From: an uncultured bacterium
GTDB lineage: Bacteria; Bacteroidota; Bacteroidia; Bacteroidales; Bacteroidaceae
Length of the DNA stretch: 64,000 bases
Reading direction: 5' to 3'
NCBI GenBank assembly: GCA_905215555.1
Contig: CAJMQU010000023.1
Location: 5,585-69,584, forward strand
Of this stretch, positions 44,601 to 53,736 are shown one piece after another. The notes below the pieces were generated by a model that was not told the origin of the DNA, searched no databases, and saw only the letters and a list, made by a program, of their open reading frames with translations. A program made the position numbers and the translations under genes. The number at the start of each line of letters is the position of its first letter. Positions within the stretch are counted from its first letter, which is position 1.

Positions 44601-44673
44601 CCTGACCATGTATATCGTACCTGCCATATACAGTTACGTATCTACTAACCGAAGTAAGTTAAAGAAATCATGA
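41641..44673 (+). CDS. RND family efflux pump (second)
   Basis: A 1010-residue inner-membrane pump of the HAE1 type, full length. It starts MNISELSIRRPVLSTVLTLI. Helix 4 carries GLVVDDAIVMTENIYVR at about residues 394-410 with both Asp residues of the proton relay, and helix 10 reads GLVAKNGILIVEFANQ. Twelve helices and two periplasmic loops are predicted. Its stop overlaps the TolC-like gene start by 4 bases (ATGA). It is distinct in sequence from the pump at 19249-22380, so the host has two unlike RND systems here. Confidence 0.93.
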   Translation: MNISELSIRRPVLSTVLTLIILLFGLIGYSYLGVREYPSVDNPIISVSCSYPGANADVIENQITEPLEQNINGIPGIRSLSSVSQQGSSRITVEFELSVDLETAANDVRDKVSRAQRYLPRDCDPPTVSKADADAMPILMVALQSDKRSLLELSEIADLTVKEQLQTIADVSGVSIWGEKRYSMRLWLDPVKMSGYGITPIDVKNAVDKENVELPSGSIEGNTVELTIRTLGLMHTAEEFNNLILREDNNRIVRFSDIGRAELGPADIKSYMKMNGVPMVGIVVVPQPGANHIKIADAVYERMELMKKDLPEDVKYSYGFDNTKFIRASINEVKETVYVAFILVIIIIFLFLRDWRVTLVPCIVIPVSLIGAFFVMYLAGFSINVLSMLAVVLAVGLVVDDAIVMTENIYVRIERGMPPKEAGIEGAKEIFFAVISTTITLVAVFFPIVFMDGMTGRLFREFSIVVSGSVIISSFAALTFTPMLATKLLVKQDKKNWFYQKTEPFFEGMNRIYSRSLEIFLRKRWLAMPLVLGTLVIIIFLWNTIPAEMAPLEDRSQISINTRGAEGVTYEYIRDYTEDINSLVDSILPDAESVTARVSSGSGNVRITLKDMKERNYTQMEVAEQISKAVQKKTKARSFVQQSSSFGGRRGGMPVQYVLQATNIEKLQEVLPVFMAKVYENPVFQMADVNLKFSKPEARININRDKASIMGVSTRNIAQTLQYGLSGQRMGYFYMNGKQYEILGEINRQQRNKPADLKGIYIRSDKGEMVQLDNLIELTGGIAPPQLYRYNRFVSATISAGLADGKTIGQGLDEMDKIAKETLDETFRTALTGDSKEYRESSSSLMFAFILAILLIYLILAAQFESFKDPLIVMLTVPLAIAGALVFMYFNNITMNIFSQIGIIMLIGLVAKNGILIVEFANQKQEAGEDKMDAIKDASLQRLRPILMTSASTILGLIPLAFATGEGCNQRIAMGTAVVGGMLVSTFLTMYIVPAIYSYVSTNRSKLKKS

Positions 44674-45995
44674 AACGTACTATCTTATCCCTCATAGTGG
44701 CCGGTTGCGCTTCGCTTGCTTTGCAGGCGCAGGCCCCTCAAATCTATACGTTAAAATCCTGCCTGGAATATGGGCTTCAGAATAATTACTCGCTCCGCAT
44801 CACCCGCAATGAGGAACAAGTCACCAAGAATAACGCCACACTGGGCAATGCGGGTTACCTGCCTACAGTCGATCTTTCGGCAAGTTATAAAGGAACCGTA
44901 GACAATACTGACAGCAAAGTGCGCGCCACGGGAGAACATCTCAAAGAGAATGGTGTCTTCGACCAGACCATGAACGTAGGGTTAAACCTAAACTGGACCA
45001 TCTTCGACGGTTTCAACATCACCGCCAATTACCAGAAGTTGAAAGAACTGGAACGACAAGGAGAAACGAACACCCGTATCGCCGTAGAAGACCTGATAGC
45101 CAACATTGCAGCGGAATATTATAACTACGTGCAGCATAAAATCCGCCTGAACAACTTCCGTTATGCCGTGTCTCTGTCCAAAGAACGCCTGCGCATCGTA
45201 GAAGAGCGTTACCACATCGGTAACTTCTCCCGCTTGGATTATCAGCAGGCAAAAGTGGACTTCAATGCCGACAGCGCCCAATACATGAAACAGCAGGAAC
45301 TTCTGCACACCTCCCGCATCCAGTTGAACGAACTGATGGCTAACGAGAATGTAGACCAGCCGATCATTATCCGGGACAGCCTGATCGATGCGGACAGCAG
45401 ATTGAACTTCGAAGAATTGTGGAATGCCACCCTTCAAACCAACGCCTCTTTGCTGAGAGCCCACCAGAATAATACCCTTGCCCAACTGGACTATAAAAAA
45501 GTTTGTTCACGTGACTATCCTTATCTGAAAATGAGTGGCGGATATGGCTATACCTTTAATAAATACGATGTTGCCTCCAACATCCAGCGTGGTAACCTCG
45601 GAGCAAACTTCGGCTTGACCATCGGCTTCAACCTGTTCGACGGTAATCGCCGCCGGGAACGCAATAATGCCCGGATCGCCATTCAAAATGCCCGCCTGGA
45701 ACGTGAACAATTGGAGCAGGCTTTGCGTGCCGACTTGAGCAATTTGTGGCAGGCATATCAAAACAACCTGCAAATGTTGCATCTGGAACGCCAGAATCTT
45801 GTAGCCGCCAAAGAGAACCACGAAATTGCCATGGAACGTTATATGTTGGGAAACCTCTCCGGTATTGAAATGCGCGAAGCGCAAAAAAGCCTCCTGGATG
45901 CGGAAGAGAGAATTCTTTCTGCGGAATATAACACTAAATTATGTGAAATATCTTTGCTGCAAATCAGTGGAAAAGTGACAAAATACCTGGAATAA
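44670..45995 (+). CDS. TolC-family outer-membrane channel (second RND system)
   Basis: A 441-residue protein with a signal peptide (LSLIVAGCASLALQAQA). It could look like a lipobox (VAGC), but the following sequence and cleavage site LQAQA fit signal peptidase I at least as well. The two efflux-protein repeats include EERYHIGNFSRLDYQQAKVD and MERYMLGNLSGIEMREAQKS. It closes the operon with adaptor and pump. Confidence 0.9.
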   Translation: MKRTILSLIVAGCASLALQAQAPQIYTLKSCLEYGLQNNYSLRITRNEEQVTKNNATLGNAGYLPTVDLSASYKGTVDNTDSKVRATGEHLKENGVFDQTMNVGLNLNWTIFDGFNITANYQKLKELERQGETNTRIAVEDLIANIAAEYYNYVQHKIRLNNFRYAVSLSKERLRIVEERYHIGNFSRLDYQQAKVDFNADSAQYMKQQELLHTSRIQLNELMANENVDQPIIIRDSLIDADSRLNFEELWNATLQTNASLLRAHQNNTLAQLDYKKVCSRDYPYLKMSGGYGYTFNKYDVASNIQRGNLGANFGLTIGFNLFDGNRRRERNNARIAIQNARLEREQLEQALRADLSNLWQAYQNNLQMLHLERQNLVAAKENHEIAMERYMLGNLSGIEMREAQKSLLDAEERILSAEYNTKLCEISLLQISGKVTKYLE

Positions 45996-46030
45996 AACAA
46001 TTATTCCCCATTAGGCGAATGTTTTTCCCG

Positions 46031-46038
46031 TACTTTTG
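46031..46038 (+). promoter_or_regulatory. -7 element of the pectate lyase gene
   Basis: TACTTTTG matches the -7 consensus 29 bases before the ATG at 46068. The -33 region is poor, which may mean that an activator is needed. Confidence 0.55.
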
Positions 46039-46067
46039 TCACCATAGAACTATAAACAGCAACGACC

Positions 46068-47162
46068 ATGAAAAAGATTTGCCTATGTTGTCTGGCTTTA
46101 TTATGCCTGACAAAATTATTTGCACAAGAGACCGTAAACTACAAAGAAAAGAAGCCTTATAAGACTTGGGTGAAAATGGCGCCTAAGTTGGACGATGAAT
46201 TCTTTAAAACTACTGAGGCCATCCGTATTGGCGACAACGTATTGCTCTACCAACAAGTCACCGGCGGCTGGCCCAAAAACATTTACATGCCTGCCGAACT
46301 GACGGAACAAGAACGTGAAGATGTGCTAGCCGCTAAAGATGACGTAAACGAAAGCACAATCGACAACGATGCAACCAGTACGGAAATCGAATACCTCTCC
46401 CGCCTGTATTTGGCTACGAATATCGGAAAGTACAGAGACGCTGCCCTGGATGGTATCCGCTATATCCTTAAAGCTCAGTATCCCAACGGTGGTTGGCCGC
46501 AATTCTGGCCCCGCCCCAAAGGTTACTATACCCATATCACCTACAACGACAACGCTATGGTGAACGTAATGAAACTGCTGCGCCAGGTATATGAAAAAAA
46601 AGCACCCTACACCTACGTTCCCGACAGCATTTGCGACCATGCACGCACCGCTTTCGACAAAGGCGTGGAATGCATCCTTAAGACTCAGGTTGTCAGAAAC
46701 GGCAAACCGACCGTCTGGTGTGCACAGCATGACGAACATACCCTTGCCCCGGCCAAAGCCCGTGCTTACGAACTACCCTCTCTTAGTGGCGCCGAATCAG
46801 ATGAAATTGTCATCCTCTTAATGTCTCTGCCCAATCCCTCACAAGAAGTGATTGCATCCATAGAAAACGCAATTGAATGGTTCAAGGCATCAAAGATTGA
46901 AGGGATGAAAAAGGAATTCTTTACGAACGACGAAGGCAAGAAAGACTTCCGCATGGTTCCGTGTACGGATTGTCCCCCCTTGTGGGCACGCTTCTATACT
47001 TTGGAAGACAACCGTCCTTTCGTCAGCGACCGCGATGGAGTGAAGAAATTCGATATCTCGGAAATCGGATATGAACGTCGCAACGGATATAGCTGGTATA
47101 ACAGCGACGGACTGAAAGTATTAAAGAAATATGAGCAGTGGAAAAAGAAACACCATAAATGA
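46068..47162 (+). CDS. pelA: secreted pectate lyase, PL10-like
   Basis: A 364-residue secreted enzyme with signal peptide (MKKICLCCLALLCLTKLFAQ). QQVTGGWPKNIYMP, NDATSTEIEYLSRLY, AQYPNGGWPQFWPRPKGYYT with HITYNDNAMVN, and the C-terminal WYNSDGLKVLKKYEQW are signatures of family 10 polysaccharide lyases, which cut polygalacturonate by beta-elimination. It is a lone gene; no SusCD pair or other pectin enzyme is adjacent, so it may serve a distant PUL. Confidence 0.88.
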   Translation: MKKICLCCLALLCLTKLFAQETVNYKEKKPYKTWVKMAPKLDDEFFKTTEAIRIGDNVLLYQQVTGGWPKNIYMPAELTEQEREDVLAAKDDVNESTIDNDATSTEIEYLSRLYLATNIGKYRDAALDGIRYILKAQYPNGGWPQFWPRPKGYYTHITYNDNAMVNVMKLLRQVYEKKAPYTYVPDSICDHARTAFDKGVECILKTQVVRNGKPTVWCAQHDEHTLAPAKARAYELPSLSGAESDEIVILLMSLPNPSQEVIASIENAIEWFKASKIEGMKKEFFTNDEGKKDFRMVPCTDCPPLWARFYTLEDNRPFVSDRDGVKKFDISEIGYERRNGYSWYNSDGLKVLKKYEQWKKKHHK

Positions 47163-47201
47163 TAGCTTCGGGGCAGCATACACTGCCCCTATTTTTTCAT
47201 C

Positions 47202-48365
47202 CTATCCCAATACCCATTTCGTCTTTTTCCCGAAACAACGGTACGCCAGTGCCACCAAAAACCAGGATATGCCAAATGCCAGCACTGCAGCGGCAGGTAT
47301 CTGCAAGTATAACGGAACACCTGCTACTCGCATCAACACCACCGACGGACCCGTGAAGAAGTAGTGTATCATATAAATTCCAAAACCACAAAGAGTCAGA
47401 TTGGCCAATACTTTTATCACCCGCTCCGAACGGATATTCACTTTCTTAGCCCACATAAACACCGGAATAGTCATCATCATCACATTCAGCGAACAGTAGG
47501 TAAAGAATAGTTCCAACATCTCGTCCGTACAGTTCGGCAATGCCGTCATATGGCGGAAACCGAAAAAAGTAACCACATATCCAGCCGCAAACATAGGAAT
47601 ACCTATCAGTACGGATTGCCGTCCCGTCCAGTTGTGGTTTCTCAGGTAATGCCCCAAAAGCAAATATCCATTGAATCCCGCAAAATAGTAAAGCATACCG
47701 AAAGAGTTCCATGAACAAGTTCCCCACAAGTATTTTGCAACGAACTCATTATAATAAGGTACAAGCAGTGTCACACCCCATGCAGCCAGAAACCACAGTT
47801 TGGCACGCTCTGATGCTTTCTCCACCCAAGCAGAGAATATCGGCAGATAGAGATAAAGCCCTATCAATAGATAAATGTACCACATGTGCACATCCAGCAG
47901 TGAGAAATTGAAAGGTAACTCCGCAATATACCCTACACTGACGGCAAAAGACTGGCGCATCACCTCCTCACCCGAATATGGGAAAAAATCGAGAATCACC
48001 TGCGGTGCTATTCCCAGCACACCGGTAATCCAAGGAAAAAGATTATAAATCACCGACCAGATAAGAAACGGGAAGAGCACCCGCGGAATACGTTTCTTAT
48101 AGAATACCGACGTATCGCCACGCACCGGAAGCAACAAAGCCCCTGTTATCATCACAAAAAGCGGCACACATGGACGCAACACCGCTCCATAGACAGCACC
48201 CCAAAATTTTATATCTGCGATATTGGGAGCCGTGCCCGGATAGAAATTAAAAGGATCTGTACAATGACAACAAACAACGGTAAACATAGCTATCAGTCGC
48301 ACGACATCGAGCCAGACAACACGGGAATCCGCTTTCGGAAAGAAAAGGGGGGTGGTCAGTTCCAT
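47202..48365 (-). CDS. acyltransferase family 3 membrane protein
   Basis: About 387 residues from ATG 48365 (MELTTPLFFPKADSRVVWLD). The first helix holds WLDVVRLIAMFTVVCCHCTD, the signature of acyltransferase 3 (OafA/WecH-like) enzymes, with the essential His in the VVCCHC stretch. About ten helices follow. Members acetylate surface polysaccharides or lipid sugars. The longer frame from 48485 adds a leader with no membrane character and was not used. It converges with the pectate lyase gene. Confidence 0.82.
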   Translation of the reverse strand: MELTTPLFFPKADSRVVWLDVVRLIAMFTVVCCHCTDPFNFYPGTAPNIADIKFWGAVYGAVLRPCVPLFVMITGALLLPVRGDTSVFYKKRIPRVLFPFLIWSVIYNLFPWITGVLGIAPQVILDFFPYSGEEVMRQSFAVSVGYIAELPFNFSLLDVHMWYIYLLIGLYLYLPIFSAWVEKASERAKLWFLAAWGVTLLVPYYNEFVAKYLWGTCSWNSFGMLYYFAGFNGYLLLGHYLRNHNWTGRQSVLIGIPMFAAGYVVTFFGFRHMTALPNCTDEMLELFFTYCSLNVMMMTIPVFMWAKKVNIRSERVIKVLANLTLCGFGIYMIHYFFTGPSVVLMRVAGVPLYLQIPAAAVLAFGISWFLVALAYRCFGKKTKWVLG

Positions 48366-48530
48366 ACTATCAATAAGATTAATCAAACTTTTGAAAGCGT
48401 AAAGATAAGCATTAGAATCTGCAGGGCAATAATATCTTATTATTTTTCTGCCTCCTGCCCGCAATCGGAGGGAAACCTGTAACATGATTAATCAGAAAGT
48501 GCAAAGATGTATCCTCATAATGATGAGAAT

Positions 48531-48580
48531 AAAAAAAGAGAGCTGTCCCGAAGAAGTTTATCAGCCTCTTGGGACAGCTC
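48531..48580 (-). terminator. terminator of the fumarase gene
   Basis: GAGCTGTCCC (48540-48549) and GGGACAGCTC (48571-48580) form a perfect 10-bp stem, and the minus strand continues into a run of seven T bases (48537-48531). It lies 24 bases past the fumarase stop: a classic intrinsic terminator. Confidence 0.85.
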
Positions 48581-48603
48581 GATTAGTCCATAGAAAAAAT
48601 TTC

Positions 48604-50244
48604 TTATTTACTGCAATTCCAAGGTTTCAGCTGTTTGAAGAAATCGTTGCCCTTATCATCTACCAAGATAAATGCAGGGAAGTCTTCCACTTCAATCTTC
48701 CAGATAGCTTCCATGCCGAGTTCAGGATACTCTACACATTCGATGCTCTTGATGTTGTTCTGCGCCAAAATAGCGGCAGGACCACCTATGGAACCCAGAT
48801 AGAAACCACCGTACTTCTTGCAGGCATCCGTCACCTGTTGGCTACGGTTACCCTTGGCAAGCATAACCATACTGCCACCATGACTTTGGAACAATTCTAC
48901 GTACGAGTCCATACGTCCCGCAGTAGTGGGGCCCATCGAGCCGCAAGCCATTCCGGTCGGAGTTTTGGCAGGGCCGGCATAGTAAATAGGATGGTCTTTG
49001 ATATATTGCGGCAAGTCTTCGCCACGATCCAGACGTTCTTTCAGTTTGGCATGTGCGATGTCGCGGCCTACGATGATCGTACCGTTCAGTGACAGGCGGG
49101 TAGCCACCGGATATTTAGTCAGTTCCTTCAGAATATCCGCCATCGGTTGGTTCAGGTTGATTTTTACCACAGCACCTTCGCCTGCATGACGCATTTCTTC
49201 CGGAATCAGTTCGCCCGGATTGCTGTCCAGTTTCTCAATCCAGATACCGTCTTTGTTAATCTTGCACTTGATGTTACGGTCAGCAGAGCAGGAAACACCC
49301 AAGCCTACCGGGCAGGAAGCACCGTGACGGGGCAGACGGATGATACGTACATCGTGGGCGAGGTATTTACCACCAAACTGTGCACCGAGGCCAATCTTAT
49401 GAGCTTCTTCCAACACTTGCTTTTCAAGTTCTACATCGCGGAAAGCACGACCGTATTCATTACCCGTAGTGGGCAACTCATCGTAGTAGTGGGTAGAAGC
49501 CAGTTTCACCGTCAGCAGATTCTTCTCGGCAGAAGTACCGCCGATAACGAAAGCAATGTGATAAGGAGGACAGGCAGCCGTACCCAATGTCTTCATCTTC
49601 TCCACAAGGAAGGGAACCAATGTTCCGGGGTTCAGGATAGCTTTGGTTTCCTGATACAGGTAAGTCTTGTTTGCCGAGCCGCCCCCTTTGGTTACGCAGA
49701 GGAATTTATATTCCATTCCCTCAGTGGCTTCGATATCGATCTGTGCGGGCAAGTTACACTTCGTGTTCACCTCATCGTACATGTTCAGCGGAGCATTCTG
49801 AGAGTAACGCAGATTTTCTTCGGTATACGTTTTGTAGACACCCAGTGAAAGGGCTTCTTCATCGCAATAGCCCGTCCATACTTGTTGTCCCTTTTCACCG
49901 TGAACAATGGCCGTACCAGTGTCCTGGCAGAAAGGAAGTACACCTTTGGAAGCTACTTCCGCATTGCGCAGGAAGGTAAGTGCCACATATTTATCGTTAT
50001 CACTTGCTTCGGGGTCGCGCAAAATCTTAGCAACTTGCTCATTGTGCGAACGGCGCAACATAAATGACACATCGCGGAAAGCCGTGTTAGCCATTGCCGT
50101 AAGACCTTCTTTTTCAATCTTCAGCATCGGTTTTCCTTCAAACTCGCTTACAGATACATAGTCTTTTGTAAGCAGATAATACTCAGTCTTATCTTCCCCA
50201 TGCTCAAACATAGGTTGATAGTGGAACGGAGGTGTTGTTGCCAT
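48604..50244 (-). CDS. fum: fumarate hydratase class I
   Basis: A 546-residue [4Fe-4S] fumarase interconverting fumarate and malate. Both halves of the class I enzyme are fused. Signatures are LPFCQDTGTAIVHGEKG, KGGGSANKTYLYQ, the second Cys region SCPVGLGVSCSADRNIKC, and GMACGSMGPTTAGRMDSYV with the third Cys. In Bacteroides it works in the reductive path to succinate and propionate. Single-gene unit with promoter at 50279-50286 and terminator at 48531-48580. Confidence 0.94.
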   Translation of the reverse strand: MATTPPFHYQPMFEHGEDKTEYYLLTKDYVSVSEFEGKPMLKIEKEGLTAMANTAFRDVSFMLRRSHNEQVAKILRDPEASDNDKYVALTFLRNAEVASKGVLPFCQDTGTAIVHGEKGQQVWTGYCDEEALSLGVYKTYTEENLRYSQNAPLNMYDEVNTKCNLPAQIDIEATEGMEYKFLCVTKGGGSANKTYLYQETKAILNPGTLVPFLVEKMKTLGTAACPPYHIAFVIGGTSAEKNLLTVKLASTHYYDELPTTGNEYGRAFRDVELEKQVLEEAHKIGLGAQFGGKYLAHDVRIIRLPRHGASCPVGLGVSCSADRNIKCKINKDGIWIEKLDSNPGELIPEEMRHAGEGAVVKINLNQPMADILKELTKYPVATRLSLNGTIIVGRDIAHAKLKERLDRGEDLPQYIKDHPIYYAGPAKTPTGMACGSMGPTTAGRMDSYVELFQSHGGSMVMLAKGNRSQQVTDACKKYGGFYLGSIGGPAAILAQNNIKSIECVEYPELGMEAIWKIEVEDFPAFILVDDKGNDFFKQLKPWNCSK

Positions 50245-50278
50245 AATTACTCGTAAATTAAATTAATGAATCGTAGCA

Positions 50279-50286
50279 CAAAGGTA
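50279..50286 (-). promoter_or_regulatory. -7 element of the fumarase gene
   Basis: The minus strand reads TACCTTTG, a full -7 match, 35 bases before the ATG at 50244. Confidence 0.6.
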
Positions 50287-50313
50287 AGAACTATTATTGA
50301 AATATTTCTTTAA

Positions 50314-52311
50314 TTAGAGTGAAAATGATGCCACCCTCTGCATACGTTCTATCAATTCATCCCCCAGCGCCGTCTTATCCTCAATATGCTTCAGCACCGC
50401 TGTAACAAACGGATTGCTCTCAAAGTCTCCACGCACCTGCTCGAAGTCCATTTCCTTCTCCGCACGCGAACCGTCGGCACCGAATCCCGTCATAGAAGCC
50501 AGCGAGAATTCTTTCTTGGCATCATCGTATACCATGCGGTCCAGTCCTACCACGGCTTCCTTCCACTTCTCTACAATGCGGATAATATCTCCGGTTGTTA
50601 TGTTCTCAGGCTTGATTCCATAGAATTCTTCCAGCTTCTCATAAGCCCACGTCCACTCGTAAGTGTAGTAGTTCTGATGCATCTTCTCAAATTCCGCATT
50701 GATATACTTCAGGCGGTCTACTTTGCCGCACTCTATATCATTGATCAGAGCATCTATCTCACTCTTCGGCGCTATCAGACCGGAAATGTCCACCCACTCA
50801 CCACTGCCTATCGAAGTTTCTGGTTTCAGGCGGGCACGTATCTCTTCATTACTTTTGAAGTCTATGCCTTCCAGACGCTTGATAACGGAGTTTCCGAGGA
50901 ATTTATGGATGGCAATCTCATAGAATTTAATGCCCTTCACCAAAGCTGAATTACGAATTTTAGCACTATGAAAAGAGTAAATATCCGAAAGTTCACCCGA
51001 AGCATGGCGCAGGTTCTGCAAAGTTTCCCGCCCCTTAAACATCTTCTGCACGGTATAGGGACTGAGCAGGTTATAATTGATAAAATCCAGTTTATTAGAA
51101 TCCGTACGCCCGTCACGCTTCGGCCATTTCTGTGCGTCACGGATGGTTCCCACACTGCGCAGGTTGACACCCGGCACGAGATAAGTGGTATTGTTCTGCT
51201 CTATCAAATAAGAGAAAGGCAGGTTGGAAGTGTCGGAATGATTAACGTGACGCCCCATCACCAGTGAGAAAGCACCCACACGGGCAGGCCACAGGATATA
51301 AGAATCGGAGGTTGTTTTAGCGCCACGTTCCAGGGTTCCCTGATGGATAGGCCCTAACTTATACATATGGTTACTTTGGTTAGATCCCGAACCGGCGTTC
51401 ATGAATGAGAACATACCGGCAATCAACAAGGTGGATTTATGATGCGTCACCGTGAATGGTCCCGCAAAGATGGCACAGGCTTCACCGTTCTCTCCCTGAC
51501 AATTGCTGAAGAAAAGCGATTCGGATGCAGAATAATTGTGTCCCAAGCGGCAAGCCTGCCCCACGAAGCAACGGCTCAGCATTGCCCCGTCATCTATGTG
51601 CGAACCGGAAGAGATGATAAAATCGTCACAGATAACCCCGTGCCCGATATGCACCGGAGCTTCCTCATTACTATTGACGCTACCGTTATAGAGGCGGCAA
51701 GTTCCACAGATATGGCAATGGTCGCCAATGCGCACATTCTTGATAGACCCGGTATTGAGTATCATCACATGATTGCCGATGCTGCCTACCGCAGAAGCAT
51801 GCTTATTGGAATAAAAATCAGTGATAGCCCTCATCCGGCAAATCAACTCCGGACGGTGACGGTAGAGAGCCAGTATATACGCCTGGTGTGCAGAAAGTTT
51901 ATCGTTGATAAGCACTTCACGCCCACCGGTCTCATTCAGCACGGACACCTCTACCCCGTTACCGAACTTGCTCACCCCATCCACCAAGACAATGTCTACA
52001 TTCTCAATGAATGTATCGTGCCCGATTTCATAATTAGCAATATAGTTCTGGATGTTTTCTATGCAACAGTTGTCCCCCACCGTGACATTGTGGAGCGTTA
52101 CATGGCGTAAGCCGGAATGCTTCTTAATTCCTCCCGGTAATGTGAATTCTGATTGAAACACTCCCAAACGTACATCACCCGAAAACCGGGTGTGATGCAC
52201 AAACTCGGTAACAAAATCTTCCGCTACCATTACTTTCCCCCAATCATCCGCCAGACACGACTGGCTTTTCAACCGGAGTACTTCGTCTTCGGTCAAATGT
52301 CTGTAATTCAT
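50314..52311 (-). CDS. DUF4954 family protein with beta-helix repeats
   Basis: About 665 residues from ATG 52311 (MNYRHLTEDEVLRLKSQSCL); an earlier in-frame ATG at 52344 adds 11 residues and is less likely. Between about residues 60 and 370 there are many hexapeptide-like steps (for example TVGDNCCIENI, RIGDHCHICGTCRLYN, HIGHGVICDDFIISSGSHID), pointing to a left-handed parallel beta-helix of the acyl- or nucleotidyl-transferase kind. The remainder is helical. This is the architecture of the DUF4954 family of Bacteroidetes; its function is unknown. No signal peptide. Confidence 0.8.
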   Translation of the reverse strand: MNYRHLTEDEVLRLKSQSCLADDWGKVMVAEDFVTEFVHHTRFSGDVRLGVFQSEFTLPGGIKKHSGLRHVTLHNVTVGDNCCIENIQNYIANYEIGHDTFIENVDIVLVDGVSKFGNGVEVSVLNETGGREVLINDKLSAHQAYILALYRHRPELICRMRAITDFYSNKHASAVGSIGNHVMILNTGSIKNVRIGDHCHICGTCRLYNGSVNSNEEAPVHIGHGVICDDFIISSGSHIDDGAMLSRCFVGQACRLGHNYSASESLFFSNCQGENGEACAIFAGPFTVTHHKSTLLIAGMFSFMNAGSGSNQSNHMYKLGPIHQGTLERGAKTTSDSYILWPARVGAFSLVMGRHVNHSDTSNLPFSYLIEQNNTTYLVPGVNLRSVGTIRDAQKWPKRDGRTDSNKLDFINYNLLSPYTVQKMFKGRETLQNLRHASGELSDIYSFHSAKIRNSALVKGIKFYEIAIHKFLGNSVIKRLEGIDFKSNEEIRARLKPETSIGSGEWVDISGLIAPKSEIDALINDIECGKVDRLKYINAEFEKMHQNYYTYEWTWAYEKLEEFYGIKPENITTGDIIRIVEKWKEAVVGLDRMVYDDAKKEFSLASMTGFGADGSRAEKEMDFEQVRGDFESNPFVTAVLKHIEDKTALGDELIERMQRVASFSL

Positions 52312-52427
52312 ATTCTTTATCGGTTTATATAGTTGGCAAGACATTCAAGTTACAGCCGGCAAGGCATCCGTACACAACAATGCACGACCTCCTTGTCAAG
52401 CAGTATCTTGTCACCTGTCAACTCAAT

Positions 52428-53687
52428 TTACTCCTCTTCCTCTTCGTAGGTCTGATAAAGAAAATCGTTATAAGGGTACTTCTGTACGTGCAACTCCTTC
52501 ACACGCGTGTAAACCACACTCTTCAGTTCCTCTAGATTAATCTTTTCGCGGGCGGAAATAAAGAGGCAGTTATCCTCCATCTTTGCCATCCACGTCTTCA
52601 TCAGTTCTTCGAGTGTCAAGTTTTCCTTTGTTTTGGGGGTAAGGTCGTCAGACGCTTTCTCAATGTATGTGTAAGCATCTATTTTATTGAATACCAATAT
52701 CATTGGTTTACCAGCTGCACCGATATCCGCCAATGTTTTATTGACTACTTCTATCTGTTCTTCAAAATCCGGATGCGAGATGTCTACAATGTGCAACAAC
52801 AAGTCTGCCTCGCGCACCTCATCCAGTGTCGACTTAAAGGAGTCGACCAGATCTGTCGGCAACTTACGGATAAACCCAACCGTATCTGAAAGCAGGAACG
52901 GAAGGTTTTCGATAATCACCTTACGCACGGTCGTGTCCAACGTTGCAAACAACTTATTTTCTGCAAACACTTCACTCTTGGCAAGCAGGTTCATCAAAGT
53001 AGATTTTCCTACGTTGGTATATCCCACCAACGCCGCACGAATCATGCGGCCCCGGTTCTTCCGTTGGGTCGCCTTCTGCTTATCAATCTCTGCAAGACGT
53101 TCCTTCAGCAACGACATACGGTTCAGGATGATACGGCGGTCCATTTCCAACTGCGTTTCACCCGGACCACGAAGTCCCACGGAACCTTTACCGCCACCGG
53201 CACCGGAACCACCACCCTGGCGTTCCAAGTGAGTCCATAAACGTTGCAAGCGAGGAAGCATATATTTATACTGTGCCAACTCTACCTGCGTTTTTGCATT
53301 GGCAGTTTGTGCCCGCATGGCAAAAATATCGAGAATGAGCGAAGTACGATCCAAAATTTTAATCTTCAACTCCGCTTCAATGTTACGTATCTGTTTCGCA
53401 GAAAGCTCATCGTCGAAAATCACCATACCGATTTCCCGTTCAGCTTCCTCTTCGTTCCGGATATATTCTTTAATTTCTTCCAGCTTACCTTTGCCGACGT
53501 AGGTCACAGAATGTGCCTGGTCCAGCTTCTGGGTAAAACGTTTCACTACTTCCGCCCCGGCTGTCTCAGCCAAGAATGCCAGTTCATCGAGGTATTCGTT
53601 CGTCTTGCGCTCATCCTGGGTTTTTGTGATGAGACCAACCAATACCGCCGTTTCTGCCTGTACTTCGGAGATTATAAATTCTTTCAT
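52428..53687 (-). CDS. hflX: GTPase HflX
   Basis: A 419-residue ribosome-associated GTPase. The N-terminal HflX domain ends in a Gly-rich section (GGGSGAGGGKGSVGLRGPGE) at about 158-177. The G domain shows GYTNVGKST at 222-230, DTVGF at 268-272 and NKID at 334-337. HflX splits stalled or stressed 70S ribosomes. A -7 element lies at 53728-53735. Confidence 0.94.
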   Translation of the reverse strand: MKEFIISEVQAETAVLVGLITKTQDERKTNEYLDELAFLAETAGAEVVKRFTQKLDQAHSVTYVGKGKLEEIKEYIRNEEEAEREIGMVIFDDELSAKQIRNIEAELKIKILDRTSLILDIFAMRAQTANAKTQVELAQYKYMLPRLQRLWTHLERQGGGSGAGGGKGSVGLRGPGETQLEMDRRIILNRMSLLKERLAEIDKQKATQRKNRGRMIRAALVGYTNVGKSTLMNLLAKSEVFAENKLFATLDTTVRKVIIENLPFLLSDTVGFIRKLPTDLVDSFKSTLDEVREADLLLHIVDISHPDFEEQIEVVNKTLADIGAAGKPMILVFNKIDAYTYIEKASDDLTPKTKENLTLEELMKTWMAKMEDNCLFISAREKINLEELKSVVYTRVKELHVQKYPYNDFLYQTYEEEEE

Positions 53688-53727
53688 TTACTATGCCTTA
53701 ATTATATATATGTATTATTAGCGGCGA

Positions 53728-53735
53728 CAAATATA
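53728..53735 (-). promoter_or_regulatory. -7 element of hflX
   Basis: The minus strand reads TATATTTG, a full match to the consensus, 41 bases before the ATG at 53687. Confidence 0.55.
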
Positions 53736-53736
53736 A

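Noticed and set aside
48484..49848. Long plus-strand frames opposite the fumarase gene
   Set aside because: They mirror the highly conserved fumarase coding strand and lack domain signatures.
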